Assembly (NCBI GenBank): GCA_002812745.2
Contig: NCSJ02000004.1
Coordinates: forward strand, 1-64,000
Direction: 5' to 3'
Source: Scytalidium lignicola
Taxonomy: Eukaryota; Ascomycota; Leotiomycetes
DNA: 64,000 bases
Under the pieces are notes generated by a model, which was given only the letters and a program-made list of their open reading frames with translations, had not been told where the DNA came from and searched no databases. The position numbers were made by a program, and so were the translations under genes. Positions 1 to 10,716 of this stretch are shown piece by piece (within the stretch, counting starts at the first letter, position 1; each line of letters opens with the position of its first letter).

Positions 1-1
1 G

Positions 2-1653
2 TCCACGAATGGAGACCTAGCTAACAGTAGCATCGCGCAAGCAGCTTCAAACGGACTTATTAACTTAGTTTCATCGAAGAAACCAAAGAGACGGAGTGCC
101 GGAGTTGAAGTACGTGATGTGGATAGGTTTAGTGCTGCCTATAATCCGCGACCTGTTTCCATGGCCGTTACTGGCAGCAACCTACACCGTCAAAACCTTT
201 CTGGATCAACTTTCCTTCCTAGTGTTGACAACATTGAGTTCGAGCTTGAAAACCTCCTCGCTGATGAGGATGGTCTTAATGAAGAGGTTACAATGGGTCT
301 CATTCGAAATCTGAAGATCCCAGCTCCAAGTTCCAATCCACCACCAACAGACAAGGAAGTCCTGTTCCCATCCTACTTAATCAACCTGGTCACATCAGAA
401 ATGTGGAACAACGGTTTTGTGAAGGAATCAGAAAGGTTCTTGGCCAATGTTATGCAATCTATTCAACAGGAAGTCATGCAGCACGATGGAGATGATGCAA
501 TCAATCCAGGAGCTTTCTGGCTATCCAATGTTCACGAGATGCTATCGTTTGTTTTCCTTGCCGAAGACTGGTATGAAGCCCAGAAGACGGACAACTTCGA
601 ATATGATCGACTCCTAGATATTGTGAAGCACGACTTGGAAAGTTTGGAATTTAACATTTATCACACCTGGATGAAGGTACTCAAGAAGAAGCTCCAGAAG
701 ATGATTATTCCAGCTATCATTGAGTCTCAGTCTCTACCAGGATTTGTTACCAACGAGAGTAACAGGTTCCTGGGTAAATTACTCCAAACTAATTCAGCGC
801 CAGCTTATAGCATGGATAATCTATTGAGTCTCCTGAATAACGTCTTCAAGGCAATGAAGGGATACTACTTAGAGGACTCCATCATTACGCAGACTGTAAC
901 TGAGCTCCTTAAACTTGTTGGTGTTACCGCCTTCAATGACCTTCTCATGCGGAGGAATTTCCTGTCATGGAAACGAGGCCTCCAGATTAACTACAACATC
1001 ACTCGTATCGAGGAGTGGTGCAAGAGTCACGACATGCCTGAAGGAACTCTTCAGTTGGAGCATCTGATGGTTCGTATATGTGAAATATGTGTAACTGAAA
1101 TGGACCATGACTAACTATGTCTTAGCAAGCGACGAAACTGTTGCAGTTAAAGAAAGCTACTCTCAATGACATTGAAATCATTCAAGATATCTGCTGGATG
1201 TATGTATTGATATAAAATAACAAATGAATCTCTAGCTAACGTTATCCTTCAGGTTATCCCCCAACCAGATTCAGAAGCTACTTAACCAATATCTTGTAGC
1301 TGACTACGAACAGCCCATCAATGGTGAAATCATGAAAGCTGTCGCCTCACGAGTTACAGAAAAGAGTGATGTCCTCCTTTTGACCGCTGTTGATATGGAT
1401 GACAGTGGACCTTATGAAATCGCTGAACCGAGAGTCATCACAGCTCTTGAGACCTACACACCATCTTGTAAGTTGCAACTTCTGACCACTTCCTTTTTTT
1501 CAAACGTTAACGTGTGTTCTAGGGCTTCAAACTCCTCGTTTGAAACGTCTTGCAGAAATTGTATCTGCACAAGCTATAGCACAGCAAGAAAAACTCGATT
1601 ATACGAGCCAAGATGAAAATGATCTTACCGACAATGAGATGAATGGAGCATGA
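2..1653 (+). CDS. MYO2: Class V myosin heavy chain, C-terminal cargo-binding part (5' partial)
   Basis: Actin motor for vesicle and organelle transport; only the tail lies in this window, the motor and neck are upstream. The frame is open from base 2. Exons are 2-1069, 1126-1199, 1253-1467 and 1523-1653, joined in frame (495 visible residues). The visible protein starts with a poorly conserved linker and then matches the globular tail with the dilute (DIL) domain: the segment around base 660-740 (HTWMKVLKKKLQKMIIPAII) and the run LSWKRGLQINYNITRIEEWC near base 966-1025 are typical. After exon 2 it continues with the family-typical LLQLKKATLNDIEIIQDICW and a short acidic end (NDLTDNEMNGA). The DIL domain binds cargo adaptors at membranes and polarised growth sites. 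Introns have a GTTCGT or GTATGT donor and CTAAC branch. Apparent stops after base 1110 are intronic. Confident in the family; the symbol follows the yeast nomenclature. Confidence 0.93.
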
Positions 1654-2199
1654 AGCCTTTTGCAATGAAGACTTCGCCATCACATTTTCGCTTCTCGTGT
1701 ATCAATTTTTATGCCTTACCTAGAAAAGCCTTGCATTCTTGCCGAGGGTTCTTTTGTATAAGGCACTATTGTTCTGCATATCCTGTACCAACTGTGTACT
1801 TTCCAGAAGTGGATTTAGTTATCTCAAACGGCTGCACGTGGGATATATAGCGGGTTTGTGTAGAGTCTATTTTCAATTGGCGTTATTTTTCAACGGATGA
1901 GTTAGAAAAATTTTTTCTCCCTCATGGAGTGGTGATGTCTAACACGAATTCAATAAATAATTTCCTCTATTTCTCTATTTTAAGACTTGCTGGGCAATCT
2001 TGCCGATGCGTATTTTCTGGAGTACAAGGCTACTTGTGTGCTATGATGCTATGATCTAACAAATTCAATCAGAGTGGGGCCAGTCGCCCACACCGCCAAG
2101 TTTTTCTGCCGCTCTCTATCGATAACAATTGGAGATTTTATTTGGGAATTTTCAGCCTTTGTAACTTTCCGGATGCCGTCTTAAAGAAAACTTGGAACA
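1654..2199. other. Intergenic, myosin 3' flank and FAP7 promoter
   Basis: About 550 bases of AT-rich sequence between two genes on the same strand. It must contain the myosin 3' UTR and the FAP7 promoter. I see no conserved open frame and no recognisable regulatory site. Confidence 0.6.
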
Positions 2200-2835
2200 A
2201 TGAGGAGCCAACCAAATATTATTATTACTGGGACACCAGGCGTTGGAAAGACCACACATTGCGAGGTTCTAGCAGAAAACACAGGGCTTAAGCATCTTTC
2301 AATCAACAACGTTGTCAAAGAACGGGGATGCCACGAGGGCTACGACGAGGAATACCAGAGCTGGATTGTAGATGAGGATAAGGTAATAGATTATGATCGG
2401 GTATGCATTTTTTTTGTTGCTGATCATTAATAGTTACTGGATGCTATTGAAGATGAAGTAAAGCAAGGCGGATATATTATAGATTGGCATGCATGTGATT
2501 TATTTCCCAAGAGCTGGATTGATCTTGTCGTGGTGCTTCGAGTCGATTCTACACAATTATATGACAGATTAAAGTCTAGGTTCGTTTACATAGCTCTGTA
2601 TCGTGACACGAAACTTATTTCCTTTTTTAGAGACTATCCTGAAGTCAAACTTCAAGAGAATCTCGATTCAGAGATCATGGAGGTTCTACTACAAGAAGCG
2701 AGGGATTCCTATGACGAAGAAATTGTTGTCGAACTTAAGAGCAACACATCGGAGGAGATGGAGAGTAATATTGAACGGATCGAGACATGGTTAAAAGAGT
2801 GGAAGAAAAATAATACTACCGAAGACACATCTTAA
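2200..2835 (+). CDS. FAP7: Adenylate kinase isoenzyme 6 / FAP7 (ribosome assembly NTPase)
   Basis: Nuclear/cytoplasmic small NTPase of the hCINAP/FAP7 family, needed for late 18S rRNA maturation through Rps14 and also with adenylate kinase activity. Exons 2200-2382, 2434-2579 and 2631-2835 encode 177 residues, the usual family size. The Walker A loop GTPGVGKT is at residues 11-18. The segment YIIDWHACDLFPKSW corresponds to the family's conserved D-x-H-x-C-x-x-F-P region. The C-terminal helix ends in WLKEWKKN. The second intron (2580-2630) is 51 nt, a multiple of three, with no in-frame stop, so an unspliced transcript would encode an insertion of 17 residues; the family alignment (LKSR then DYPEVKLQEN) supports splicing. 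The stop lies only 27 bases from the end of the convergent HAM1 gene, so the 3' UTRs should overlap. Confidence 0.93.
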
Positions 2836-2862
2836 TCAATGATTCAGTCTATTGTCAATATT

Positions 2863-3701
2863 CTATTGCGTATCCTGTTGCAACCAGGCTTTCAGCTTCT
2901 CAAGAGCGCGATATCGATGAGAGATCTCATTCTTCTCGGTCTTGTCCATCTCGGCATATCTAGAAGAGTCAGCGGGGGCAAATACTAGTAGCTGGTGATC
3001 TGCGAGTTTTTAACTTACGTCTGCCCTTCATACTCGAATATTGGGTCCCAACCTATAAGTAATTAGTCTACTTAGGAAGGGATATGTAATAGAAATATAT
3101 CTTACCAAACCTAGGGGGGCCTCTAGCTGGTACTATTTTGCCCTGCAGATGGATTAGAATAGTTTCAGCAAGTTGAGAATATACTTACATCGGTACGGCC
3201 TTGGAAGATTATTGGCTCATGGCCAGGGCCTTCACAGTAGGCAAATGTGCATACTGCTTGGGCTGATTTGTCCGGAAATCCAGCAAGAAGATTGTTGAGA
3301 CCTTCATGGCCAAGCGCTTCTAGAAACCATTTGCTACATAATAATGAGTCACTTTCAAACGCTGAGATTTCAAAATCTGGGTGCGAAAATAAGGCATACA
3401 TATATGGACCAGGAAGCCCCTTCAGAGCATTGAAGCACAAGGCAGTATCTTCAACCAGTGCAGGGCCATTAATCTGTGATGGTATCAATATAAGTAATAT
3501 TAGAAGCTGATCGAAAATTTTATATCATACAGTCTCTGCAGCCCGTCGGCATTTATCTAAAGAGACTTCCTCAATAGTACCTTGTATTTCTACCAGATCA
3601 ATAGATTGACTTTGCAGGTCCACAATGTCACCAAGAATGGCCTTTACTTCGGCCAGTTTGTTCTTGTTTCCAGTAATGAAGTTAAGCTTTTTTGGAGCCA
3701 T
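2863..3701 (-). CDS. HAM1: Inosine triphosphate pyrophosphatase (HAM1 family)
   Basis: Hydrolyses ITP/XTP and deoxy forms to monophosphates, clearing damaged purine nucleotides from the pool; cytosolic. Six exons on the minus strand: 3531-3701, 3400-3473, 3189-3333, 3106-3142, 3019-3052 and 2863-2959, giving 185 residues, normal for the family. The N-terminus has the substrate-binding signature [12 protein letters not shown] (residues 8-19). [20 protein letters not shown] and the region ending [20 protein letters not shown] are diagnostic, and [10 protein letters not shown] near the end is the conserved purine-pocket motif. The start ATG at 3701 was chosen because it directly precedes the family start; an upstream in-frame ATG at 3791 would add an unlikely leader. 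Two internal exons are only 37 and 34 nt. It is tail-to-tail with FAP7 and head-to-head with the P450. Confidence 0.95.
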
Positions 3702-4135
3702 GATGAGAGTGTAATGAAAATTTGAACATAAAAGGTCTTTCGGGTCGGTGATGCACGTAGATAACGAAAGCCCCCAACTAATAATCAACACCTAATTATA
3801 GTATCTGCCTAGAGTACTAATAAACGGGGAATGTCTCTTGACTAAAAACAATCTTCTATCACATCTCCTTTGAATATAATTTAGGTATGCACAACTTATT
3901 GTGTTAGTTGTTCGCACGGTTCTTGTAATCTTACAAGGGTGCCTCTCCTGCTGTAGCTTCGCATGGTTGTGGCTGGTTTGCTGACAACACAATAACTTAC
4001 TGGTGTACTTCTGCTGAAAGTTAAGTCGTCAAGCGGTCAACAAAAACATCATTTCATACTTCAGTGCTATTTGATTTTTTTAATGTGAGAGATTACGAAT
4101 ATATGTGATAGTCCATTTTTGCAACTTGTCTAGAA
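3702..4135. promoter_or_regulatory. Divergent intergenic promoter, HAM1 / P450
   Basis: About 430 bases between two divergent start codons, AT-rich. It should contain both promoters. No specific binding site stands out. Confidence 0.5.
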
Positions 4136-6393
4136 ATGGATGATTTCTGGGAGCCCGTTTCAAATTTATCTTCCCCAGCTTCGACATCTGGGTTGGCATC
4201 TCAGGCTCTAAGCGCCATCTATAAGATACCCGCGAATGCCATTATCACTGCAATTATTGGGTTTATCGGTCTCATAATTTTCACTCGGCTCTTCAGTGGA
4301 CGGTCTTCTGAAGAAATTGATGGACAACATAACAGAAGCGCATGGATGCCACCATACTGGGTCCCTGTGATAGGACATGGCTTCTCATTGTAGGTAGAAG
4401 CTGCTTGCTCTTATAAAAAAGAAGCTAACAAAGCCAGCCTCTCCGATCCTGCTGTCTTTATGGCCAAACTGCGGTAGATACGGAGCTCTTGCCATCTCGA
4501 TAGCAAGCTGTACTGATTTCCGTATAGAGACCAGAGCCCACATGGTATCTTTGCTCTGAATCTAGGGGCAACCACTCATACTATTAGTAAGTTCGCCTTG
4601 GAATAAACACAAATAATAAATTAGAAAACCCTGCCTTGCAAGGATAATCGCCTACTATTAGCATTGTTTTCTTCTCCTTTGACCTATGCTGTCTCATAAA
4701 AATCGTTACTAATCATATCTTATAGTCTCGAACCCGAGCCTAGTAAAGGGGTTAGTAGCTGATTCCAATCGCATCGGGCAAGTGACTCAATTTCCCTAGG
4801 GTAATGCAGCAAAAGGAATCTTCTGTACAATTTAGGCCAATTGTGATATCTATAATGAAAAAAGTATGGCCCTGTTGATTCTCTCATATAACCTAATCCA
4901 GGCTCAAATCCATCTAATTCTCACAAAGTTTTTCAACCTTACCACGAGGAAATGGGAACCGTCATTGGAGGTAAGCTCTGTCGTCAACAATCCATTTTTT
5001 TCTAACTAACATCTAAAGGAACTAATGGGCGTTATGGGTTATTTAATGAAGGAGCCACATCTAGGAAATTTTATGAAAGTAACAGTCCGCGGCATTGAGG
5101 AACATGTGCCAAACATTTTTTCCTTCATGGAAGGTGAAGTTGACCAGCATTCTTGGGAGCGATGGGCCAGTGCCCGTTATATTAATGAGGACGAAGAAGA
5201 AATCAACTTGAATGCAGTATTGAGAGATATCATGGGTCAAGTATCCGTACCAGCGTTGTTTGGACAAGCTTTTTTTGAAAACAACCCCGATATTCTTCAT
5301 GATGTCTATGACTTTGACAGTGGGATGATGTACTTCCTGATGGGCCTACCATGGTTCACTCCTTGGCCAAGTGTAATCAGAGCTCATCTAGGTCGTTGGA
5401 GACTTCGCGAGAGTATGACGGAGTTTTCTAAGGCTCTTGAGGATACTATTGAAGGAAAGGCTGTTGACTCCAAATGGGATAATATGGATGATGTTAGTGA
5501 GTTTATATTAAAAAGACATGAGCTTTTCAGAAGTAAGCACTATATATCTTTCTAGGCCTAGCCCTTTGCGTGCTATTCCCCCAGTCAGGTCGCTAATTTA
5601 TTTGTTCTATAGAATATGGCTTCTCACATAAAGAGCGTGGGGATATCTCTGTAAGGAAACGATAAAGAAACATTGTTGAGCTTTTAAACTAACTATTTTG
5701 TATCAGATGCTTTGGGCAATGGTCGTCAATGCTACGGCATTAGTCTATTGGCAAGTTCTCTACATCTTTGCTACACCTGGCCTTTTAGACCGCGTCAGAA
5801 ACGAAATAGCCCCATACGCGCAAGTTACTAAGCCAACTATCATTGGCACCATATCTGAATCCCCAGGCTTGAAAATTGACCAAGAAGGTTTGGCGAAGAA
5901 TTGCCCTTTGTTTAGAGCAACCTATCTTGAATCCCTCAGACTTAGTTCCCAGCCATGGTCTGTACGGAAAGTTGCAAAGGATGTGTCAATACCCTTGGAG
6001 AAGCAAGGTGGCGAAGCTACTTCATATGTCCTTAAATCAGGAGGATATATTACTCTGCCACACGACCTCCATATGCGAGACCCGAAATACTTCAAGGACC
6101 CTGAGAAGTTTGTCCCTGAAAGGTTCCTCTACACCAAAGAAGATGGAACAATTTCCACAGATATTGGTACGATCCGCCCGTATGGCGGTGGGCCATCAAT
6201 GTGTAAGGGAAGACAAATCGCTGAGCGGGAGTGCATGGCTTTTGTTGCAGCTGTAGTCATGTATTGGGATATGGAACCAGCTGATTCGAAGAAGACCTGG
6301 GTTATTCCCGCACAAAAGAAAACTAGCGCAGTCTCTCTGCCTGTACAAGACTCAAGAGTCCGGGTGAAGAGAAGAGTGTTTAAATGGGATTGA
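4136..6393 (+). CDS. Cytochrome P450 monooxygenase, CYP7/CYP8-like, atypical
   Basis: Membrane-bound haem protein, probably of the fungal group annotated as sterol hydroxylase- or prostacyclin synthase-like. My exon model is 4136-4389, 4438-4473, 4528-4586, 4726-4754, 4810-4863, 4902-4970, 5019-5532, 5613-5650 and 5707-6393 (579 residues, all phases consistent). An N-terminal membrane anchor lies near residues 35-53 (AIITAIIGFIGLIIFTRLF). ExxR of the K helix is ESLR at 426-429. The haem loop is YGGGPSMCKG with the ligand Cys near 517; the usual first Phe is Tyr. The I helix reads LWAMVVNATALVYW and lacks the A/G-G-x-D/E-T-T oxygen-activation motif, as in CYP7/CYP8 relatives, so the substrate and even the reaction type are open. 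The fifth intron in this model is only 38 nt and the small exons are the least certain part. No biosynthetic cluster surrounds it. Confidence 0.85.
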
Positions 6394-7014
6394 CGAAGGG
6401 ATTTTAGGACAGGGAGGTTAATCTATATGTAAACGGATGTTCGAATTATAGCTTTGGATAATTTTGAAAGTTAATCAATTAAACCTCCCTTTCTAATTCT
6501 CCTAGGCCTACTATCCGTTTAATGCATCCTTTATTTTTCTAGTCTCGGATATTTCTTTAACTAAGATACTGTTTTTTTTGTTTGTTTTTTTGCTGNTTTT
6601 CTACGTCAACAGGAATAGTAAATGTACGCAGNAAAACTCTCTAGCACAAAAATATCAATCTATTAAAGTTAAGATAGCTTATCACCTCTCCTCCTAGGAT
6701 AGATAGCGAATTGCCCTATCACTGCAACCCTACATGTATACGTAGAAGAAACATCTTGTAAGGTCTAATATCATTGGGATAATTGTAAGGGCAGTTTTTT
6801 GAAAACATGCAATGCAGAGTTGTATGTTCGAAGTAGTTTAAACTATTGTCTCTGGGATTTTTAGTCCATGTTCTCTATTGTGACATTGCTGTAAATGAGA
6901 TGAAAAGAATCCCGTGAGGTGCAAAAATATGCATCTAAATGTATCCCATAACCATAACGCACGTGGCCAATTACCTTTCCATCCGAAACTCCCTTTTTAT
7001 TCGCCTTCCCCACA
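6394..7014. other. Convergent intergenic region with two unresolved bases
   Basis: About 620 bases, AT-rich, between the 3' ends of the P450 and the AMPK beta gene. It holds T runs and single N bases at 6596 and 6632, both beside A/T runs. No gene is visible. Confidence 0.6.
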
Positions 7015-8588
7015 CTAATCATCGCCAGTAGGTTTGTACATGATTGTGGTAACGTACTATTCACGAAGGTTAATCACCAGCAAGACGATGAATAGTTCGA
7101 TAAGCATACCTTTCGTTTATATCTCGTAGTGGCAGAAACTGCGAGAACATTATTTTTGATACTACTCGTTGCCAAATGATTAAGGACTGTATGATTTGGC
7201 ATTGTTAACACACTGTTATCGTCCTTCATGGGTGTAGCAGCGTTCAGTATTGGCTTGCCAAGGAAACCTGGGAGAGTTGGTGGCGATGGAAGCTTCTCAA
7301 TTGCGGTTGCAGCGTGCTGATAAGCAGAGGACTCTTCAGGTTTGTCGAGGTCAAGAAGATACTGAGGAATCTGATTTGTATAGCTCTCCAACGGTGGGAC
7401 AGGTTTACTTTTGGGGGCAGGTTTTGCTTCTTTCTCTTTTTCTGTTGCCTTGGCTTCTTCAACCTGAGCTTGAGCAGTTGGCTGTTTTTCTTCTCCAGTT
7501 GAGGGAGTTGGCTCCACTTCACTAGGCTCCTCACGAGGGAGATCGTCGGGACTGACTTCAATATAGTTGACAAGATTGTTACCGAAATCCACCGTTGTTG
7601 GAAGATCTGGAGAACACTGCATAACGGAGTCTATGATGAATCTAACGTGATGTGTGCCAGGTCGCACATTGATAATGGCTTGAAAGACGCCAGGTTGTCC
7701 CTCACTAGGGTGTTGAACATTAGTTACATTACGTCAAAGAAATAGACAGGTTAACAAAATTACTTACACAGGATGTAATCTATGTTTCTTATTCCATTGG
7801 AAAATAGTACCTGTCACATAGACTTTTTCACCTCCACGCAGCCATTCAAATGTCGTTGGAACGGTCGCCTTTGTTTTATCTACTTGTAGCTCCTCGGCAT
7901 CTTCCTCATCAATCGTAGTATTGCTAAGCGTAGAAGTCCGTGTCGCAAGAGCGTCACTGTCAAGTTGGTCAACATCTAGGACTGGGGCATTTTCCAGGTC
8001 TGCAGGTGCAATAATTGGGGAACCCGGAGTGTGAACTTCCTCTTCTATGGGCAGGGGCAATCTTGGTGGTCGAGAGATATACGACATATCTTGGACCTCC
8101 AGCCCTGAAGCCTCCATAAGTTCGGTGTCGGGCTTGAATGAAGAAGCTTCTGTGTTCGAGGTTGGAGCAGGGACATCGACCGGTTTGCTTGATTGATGTC
8201 TCACATCAATCGACGGAGTTGGCCCAGGTTTAGCTTGCGGATGCGATTGCGGAGCTTCTGTCGCAGGTTCGCCAGACTGTGGTGCAGGGCTATTTCGGCT
8301 TTGGACAGGAGATGGTTGACTACCAGATGATGAATAACTATGGGGCGCGACGTTGTGTGATTGGGAATTTCGCGATCGATGTCTAGCTGTGGTCGTAGAT
8401 CCTCGAGCTTGTGCAAATGATTGCTCAGGTGGAACCGCCACCCTTTGTGGGTGGATGAGATGCTTAGGATCTCTTTTTGTCGATGAAGCTCTGGAGGGTT
8501 CCTGACTTGATGGCGAAGAGGTAACTGAGGCGGTGGTTGAGGCTGAAGCCGGCGACTTCGTGCTATTTGTGGAAGGATTGTTCCCCAT
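7015..8588 (-). CDS. GAL83: AMPK/Snf1 complex beta subunit (SIP/GAL83 family)
   Basis: Scaffold of the Snf1/AMP-activated kinase that joins catalytic and gamma subunits and sets localisation. Exons 7768-8588, 7110-7704 and 7015-7056 give 485 residues. It begins MGNNPS, a good N-myristoylation signal (Gly2, Ser6). Residues 1-240 are Ser/Thr/Pro-rich. A CBM48/AMPK glycogen-binding domain follows (TFEWLRGGEKVYVTG, then QAIINVRPGTHHVRFIID to VNYIEV); the first stacking Trp is kept (FQW) but the position of the second, W133 in human, is Met (SVMQ). A Pro/Glu/Lys-rich spacer of about 50 residues separates it from the C-terminal ASC domain (YTNQIPQYLLDLD, PGFLGKPILNA, VLTMPNHTVLNHL, then TTRYKRKYVTTIMYKPT across the last intron). 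The last exon is only 42 nt. Start chosen for the myristoylation signal. Confidence 0.94.
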
Positions 8589-8995
8589 CTCGGCTGCGTC
8601 GTGTGATTCAGTGGTCTATCGCCTCATTATGGAACATGGAGTTCTGGTTGGAATGATTGGGATTTGAATATAATGTTAAAGATAAATGTAATTTGAGTTT
8701 TAACAACTCTAGGGATAAAGAATCAAATGCAGTGGTTAAGTTCTCTACGAGCCATGAGCGTGTCTTGCTGGAGGCTGAAGTTAACGATACCCCGCCGTCT
8801 AAGCTTCGCCTCTCTAATTAGATCTATGCCTGGTCGATTTGTGGACCGTGCACCAAGTCAAACGTCATTGGTGTTTAATGTTGTTACTATTAGTTCCAGA
8901 CTTCTAACAAACGGATCAGAAAAGCGATTGTAGCTGCGACAGTAATGAGGCTTCCCAGTGAGAATACGTGACTCTCTCAGCTGTATCTGGACAAC
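8589..8995. promoter_or_regulatory. Divergent intergenic promoter, AMPK beta / membrane protein
   Basis: About 410 bases between two divergent starts. An ATG-initiated frame of 68 codons at 8727-8933 has no recognisable similarity and is probably chance. No specific site recognised. Confidence 0.5.
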
Positions 8996-9542
8996 ATGGC
9001 ACGGCTCGCAATTGTTGGAATACTCTACTATCTGTTGTTACCGTTTAGGATAGCGTTTCTCTTCCTGTTGTCTATTCTGGCACCCGTTTTACATTTAGGA
9101 CATTATCTGCTTTCCGTCCTGATTCTCCCAATTCATTTGCTAGGAAAATTTGAGGTGAGTGTTGATTGTTTAGGATGTGTTAAACATTGCTAATGTTGTG
9201 CAGACAATATATATTTATTTAGGGGTGGCCGCTGTCATTGGGCTTCTAGCCGGCTTCCTGCTCCACATTACATCGTCAATACTCATTTCACTATTCAACT
9301 TAAAATCATCTTCTAAGATACATAGAACAGTACCTTCAGTACCTGCTTCAAGGAAACGGAGGAGTTTAGAAAATTCGTGGCTTAACGCAGGAGATTTGAG
9401 TCACCAGGAAGCTTTAGGAATCGATAATCCTTCGGTACAGGAGTATACAGACTGGTTGGAGAAGGATGCACGCAGACGCAGAGAAGACCAAGGTTTACTA
9501 ACCCAGATCATTCTCGAGGAGGAGGATGACTCGGAATACTGA
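8996..9542 (+). CDS. Small predicted membrane protein, function unknown
   Basis: Two exons, 8996-9154 and 9204-9542 (intron 49 nt, GTGAGT donor, GCTAAT branch, GTGCAG acceptor), encode 165 residues. I do not recognise the family. The N-terminal half is strongly hydrophobic: about residues 2-22 (LAIVGILYYLLLPFRIAFLF), 24-50 (ILAPVLHLGHYLLSVLILPI) and 55-85 (YIYLGVAAVIGLLAGFLLHI, ILISLFNL), so two or three membrane spans. The C-terminal 75 residues are polar and charged, with a WLEKDARRRRED segment and an acidic tail EEEDDSEY, probably facing the cytosol. The spliced frame and regular composition support a real gene. It is convergent with KAE1, 124 bases away. An ER or other endomembrane protein is a guess. 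Confidence 0.72.
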
Positions 9543-9666
9543 GTGATATCTCAACACCACTGAGCTCTCAAAGACACCTCTATCTTTGGCTGATATGCTA
9601 GCACTTTTGTGATGTCTATGAGCGGTACAATTGACAATAAGCGATAGTACTGCTATTTGAAAAGCT

Positions 9667-10716
9667 TTAATCCCTCCACTTGATGAAGACCTCATCGGTT
9701 CTGAAGCGCTGTGTGCAAGTGCTTTCCTCTAATAGTGTCTTGAAACCGGTCTCATATGCCAGTAGTCCAGCATGTGCAATCATTATGCCGTTGTCAATAC
9801 AAAATCGCTCATCAGTAGCGAAGATGCTGCCGCCCCTATCCCTTACCATTAAACCCATCATTTCTTGTAGCCTTAAATTGGAGCCCACACCTCCAACAAT
9901 TAAAACTTGATTTGAGCCAACATGTGCCATTGCTCTCTCCGTGATTTCAACTAACATGGCATATACTGTTTCTTGCAAACTAAAACATAAATCTGCCGTA
10001 GTTATCACTTCTCCTGTGATAGGGTCTCGTTTGTCTGGATTTGCCTTAAGCTCGGCAGCTAATAGGTCAATACTGGCTAAGATCCCCGAAAACGAGCAGT
10101 CCATCCCTTTGACTGCATATGGCAAGTCTAACAGGACTTTGCCTTTCTTTGCAAGTTGTTCAATATTGTATCCTGGTGCTGGATCATTGCTGATTTCTAA
10201 AGTCCTAGCAAACCTGTCAAGACAGTTGCCAACCGCAATATCCAACGCTTCGCCAAATATTCGATATCGCTGTTCCGCGTATGCTATAACTTGGGTATTC
10301 CCTCCACTCACATATAAAACAACGGGATTCTGAGCTCCAGTAATTTCCCTGCCCATTTCTATATGTCCAACACAGTGATTGACTCCGACTAGTTCCTTCC
10401 TCCATAATAGAGAGAGCATCCTCGCGGCGATTGCAACACTCTGCAGCGGGGCACCCATTCCAGGTCCCTTAGTATAACAGATGCAGTCAATATCTTTGAT
10501 GGTAACACCTGCCTCAGCCATAGCTTGCTTCACGAGTTTGACAACCCATGATCGGTGATGCTTTGCCGTATCTTTTGGGAGGAAGCCTTCTCCAGGAGGA
10601 GTCACGAACGTGTGCCGGATGTTGGAGAGAATACGGGCTGGCTTGCCATTAGGAGAGTGGGAGATCACTCCAATACCAAGCTTATTGGCACTGCCTTCTA
10701 AACCTATTGCAATCAT
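9667..10716 (-). CDS. KAE1: KAE1, tRNA N6-threonylcarbamoyladenosine synthase catalytic subunit (KEOPS)
   Basis: Transfers the threonylcarbamoyl group from threonylcarbamoyl-AMP to A37 of ANN-decoding tRNAs, as the catalytic subunit of the cytosolic/nuclear KEOPS complex. A single exon of 349 residues, the standard Kae1/OSGEP length and without a mitochondrial presequence, which separates it from Qri7. Visible signatures: [13 protein letters not shown] at the N-terminus, KGPGMGAPL (83-91), the metal-binding HxxxH as HCVGH (114-118), the nucleotide-binding [12 protein letters not shown] segment, LIVGGVGSN, and the C-terminal metal-site region [10 protein letters not shown]. Divergent from the RKM4-like gene over about 460 bases. 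Confidence 0.97.
   Translation of the reverse strand: MIAIGLEGSANKLGIGVISHSPNGKPARILSNIRHTFVTPPGEGFLPKDTAKHHRSWVVKLVKQAMAEAGVTIKDIDCICYTKGPGMGAPLQSVAIAARMLSLLWRKELVGVNHCVGHIEMGREITGAQNPVVLYVSGGNTQVIAYAEQRYRIFGEALDIAVGNCLDRFARTLEISNDPAPGYNIEQLAKKGKVLLDLPYAVKGMDCSFSGILASIDLLAAELKANPDKRDPITGEVITTADLCFSLQETVYAMLVEITERAMAHVGSNQVLIVGGVGSNLRLQEMMGLMVRDRGGSIFATDERFCIDNGIMIAHAGLLAYETGFKTLLEESTCTQRFRTDEVFIKWRD

Noticed and set aside
1070..1125. Premature stop in the myosin V frame suggesting a pseudogene
   Set aside because: The stop lies in a normal intron; the downstream exons rejoin the DIL-domain sequence in phase.
4390..5018. Degenerate segment in the P450 suggesting a pseudogene
   Set aside because: A chain of small exons restores the expected P450 sequence in phase through to the haem loop.
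4136..6393. Secondary-metabolite gene cluster around the P450
   Set aside because: Neighbours are housekeeping genes (HAM1, AMPK beta); no synthase, transporter or cluster regulator nearby.
9941..10333. 130-codon plus-strand frame opposite KAE1
   Set aside because: Shadow of the real KAE1 coding sequence; composition mirrors the antisense codons and no domain is visible.
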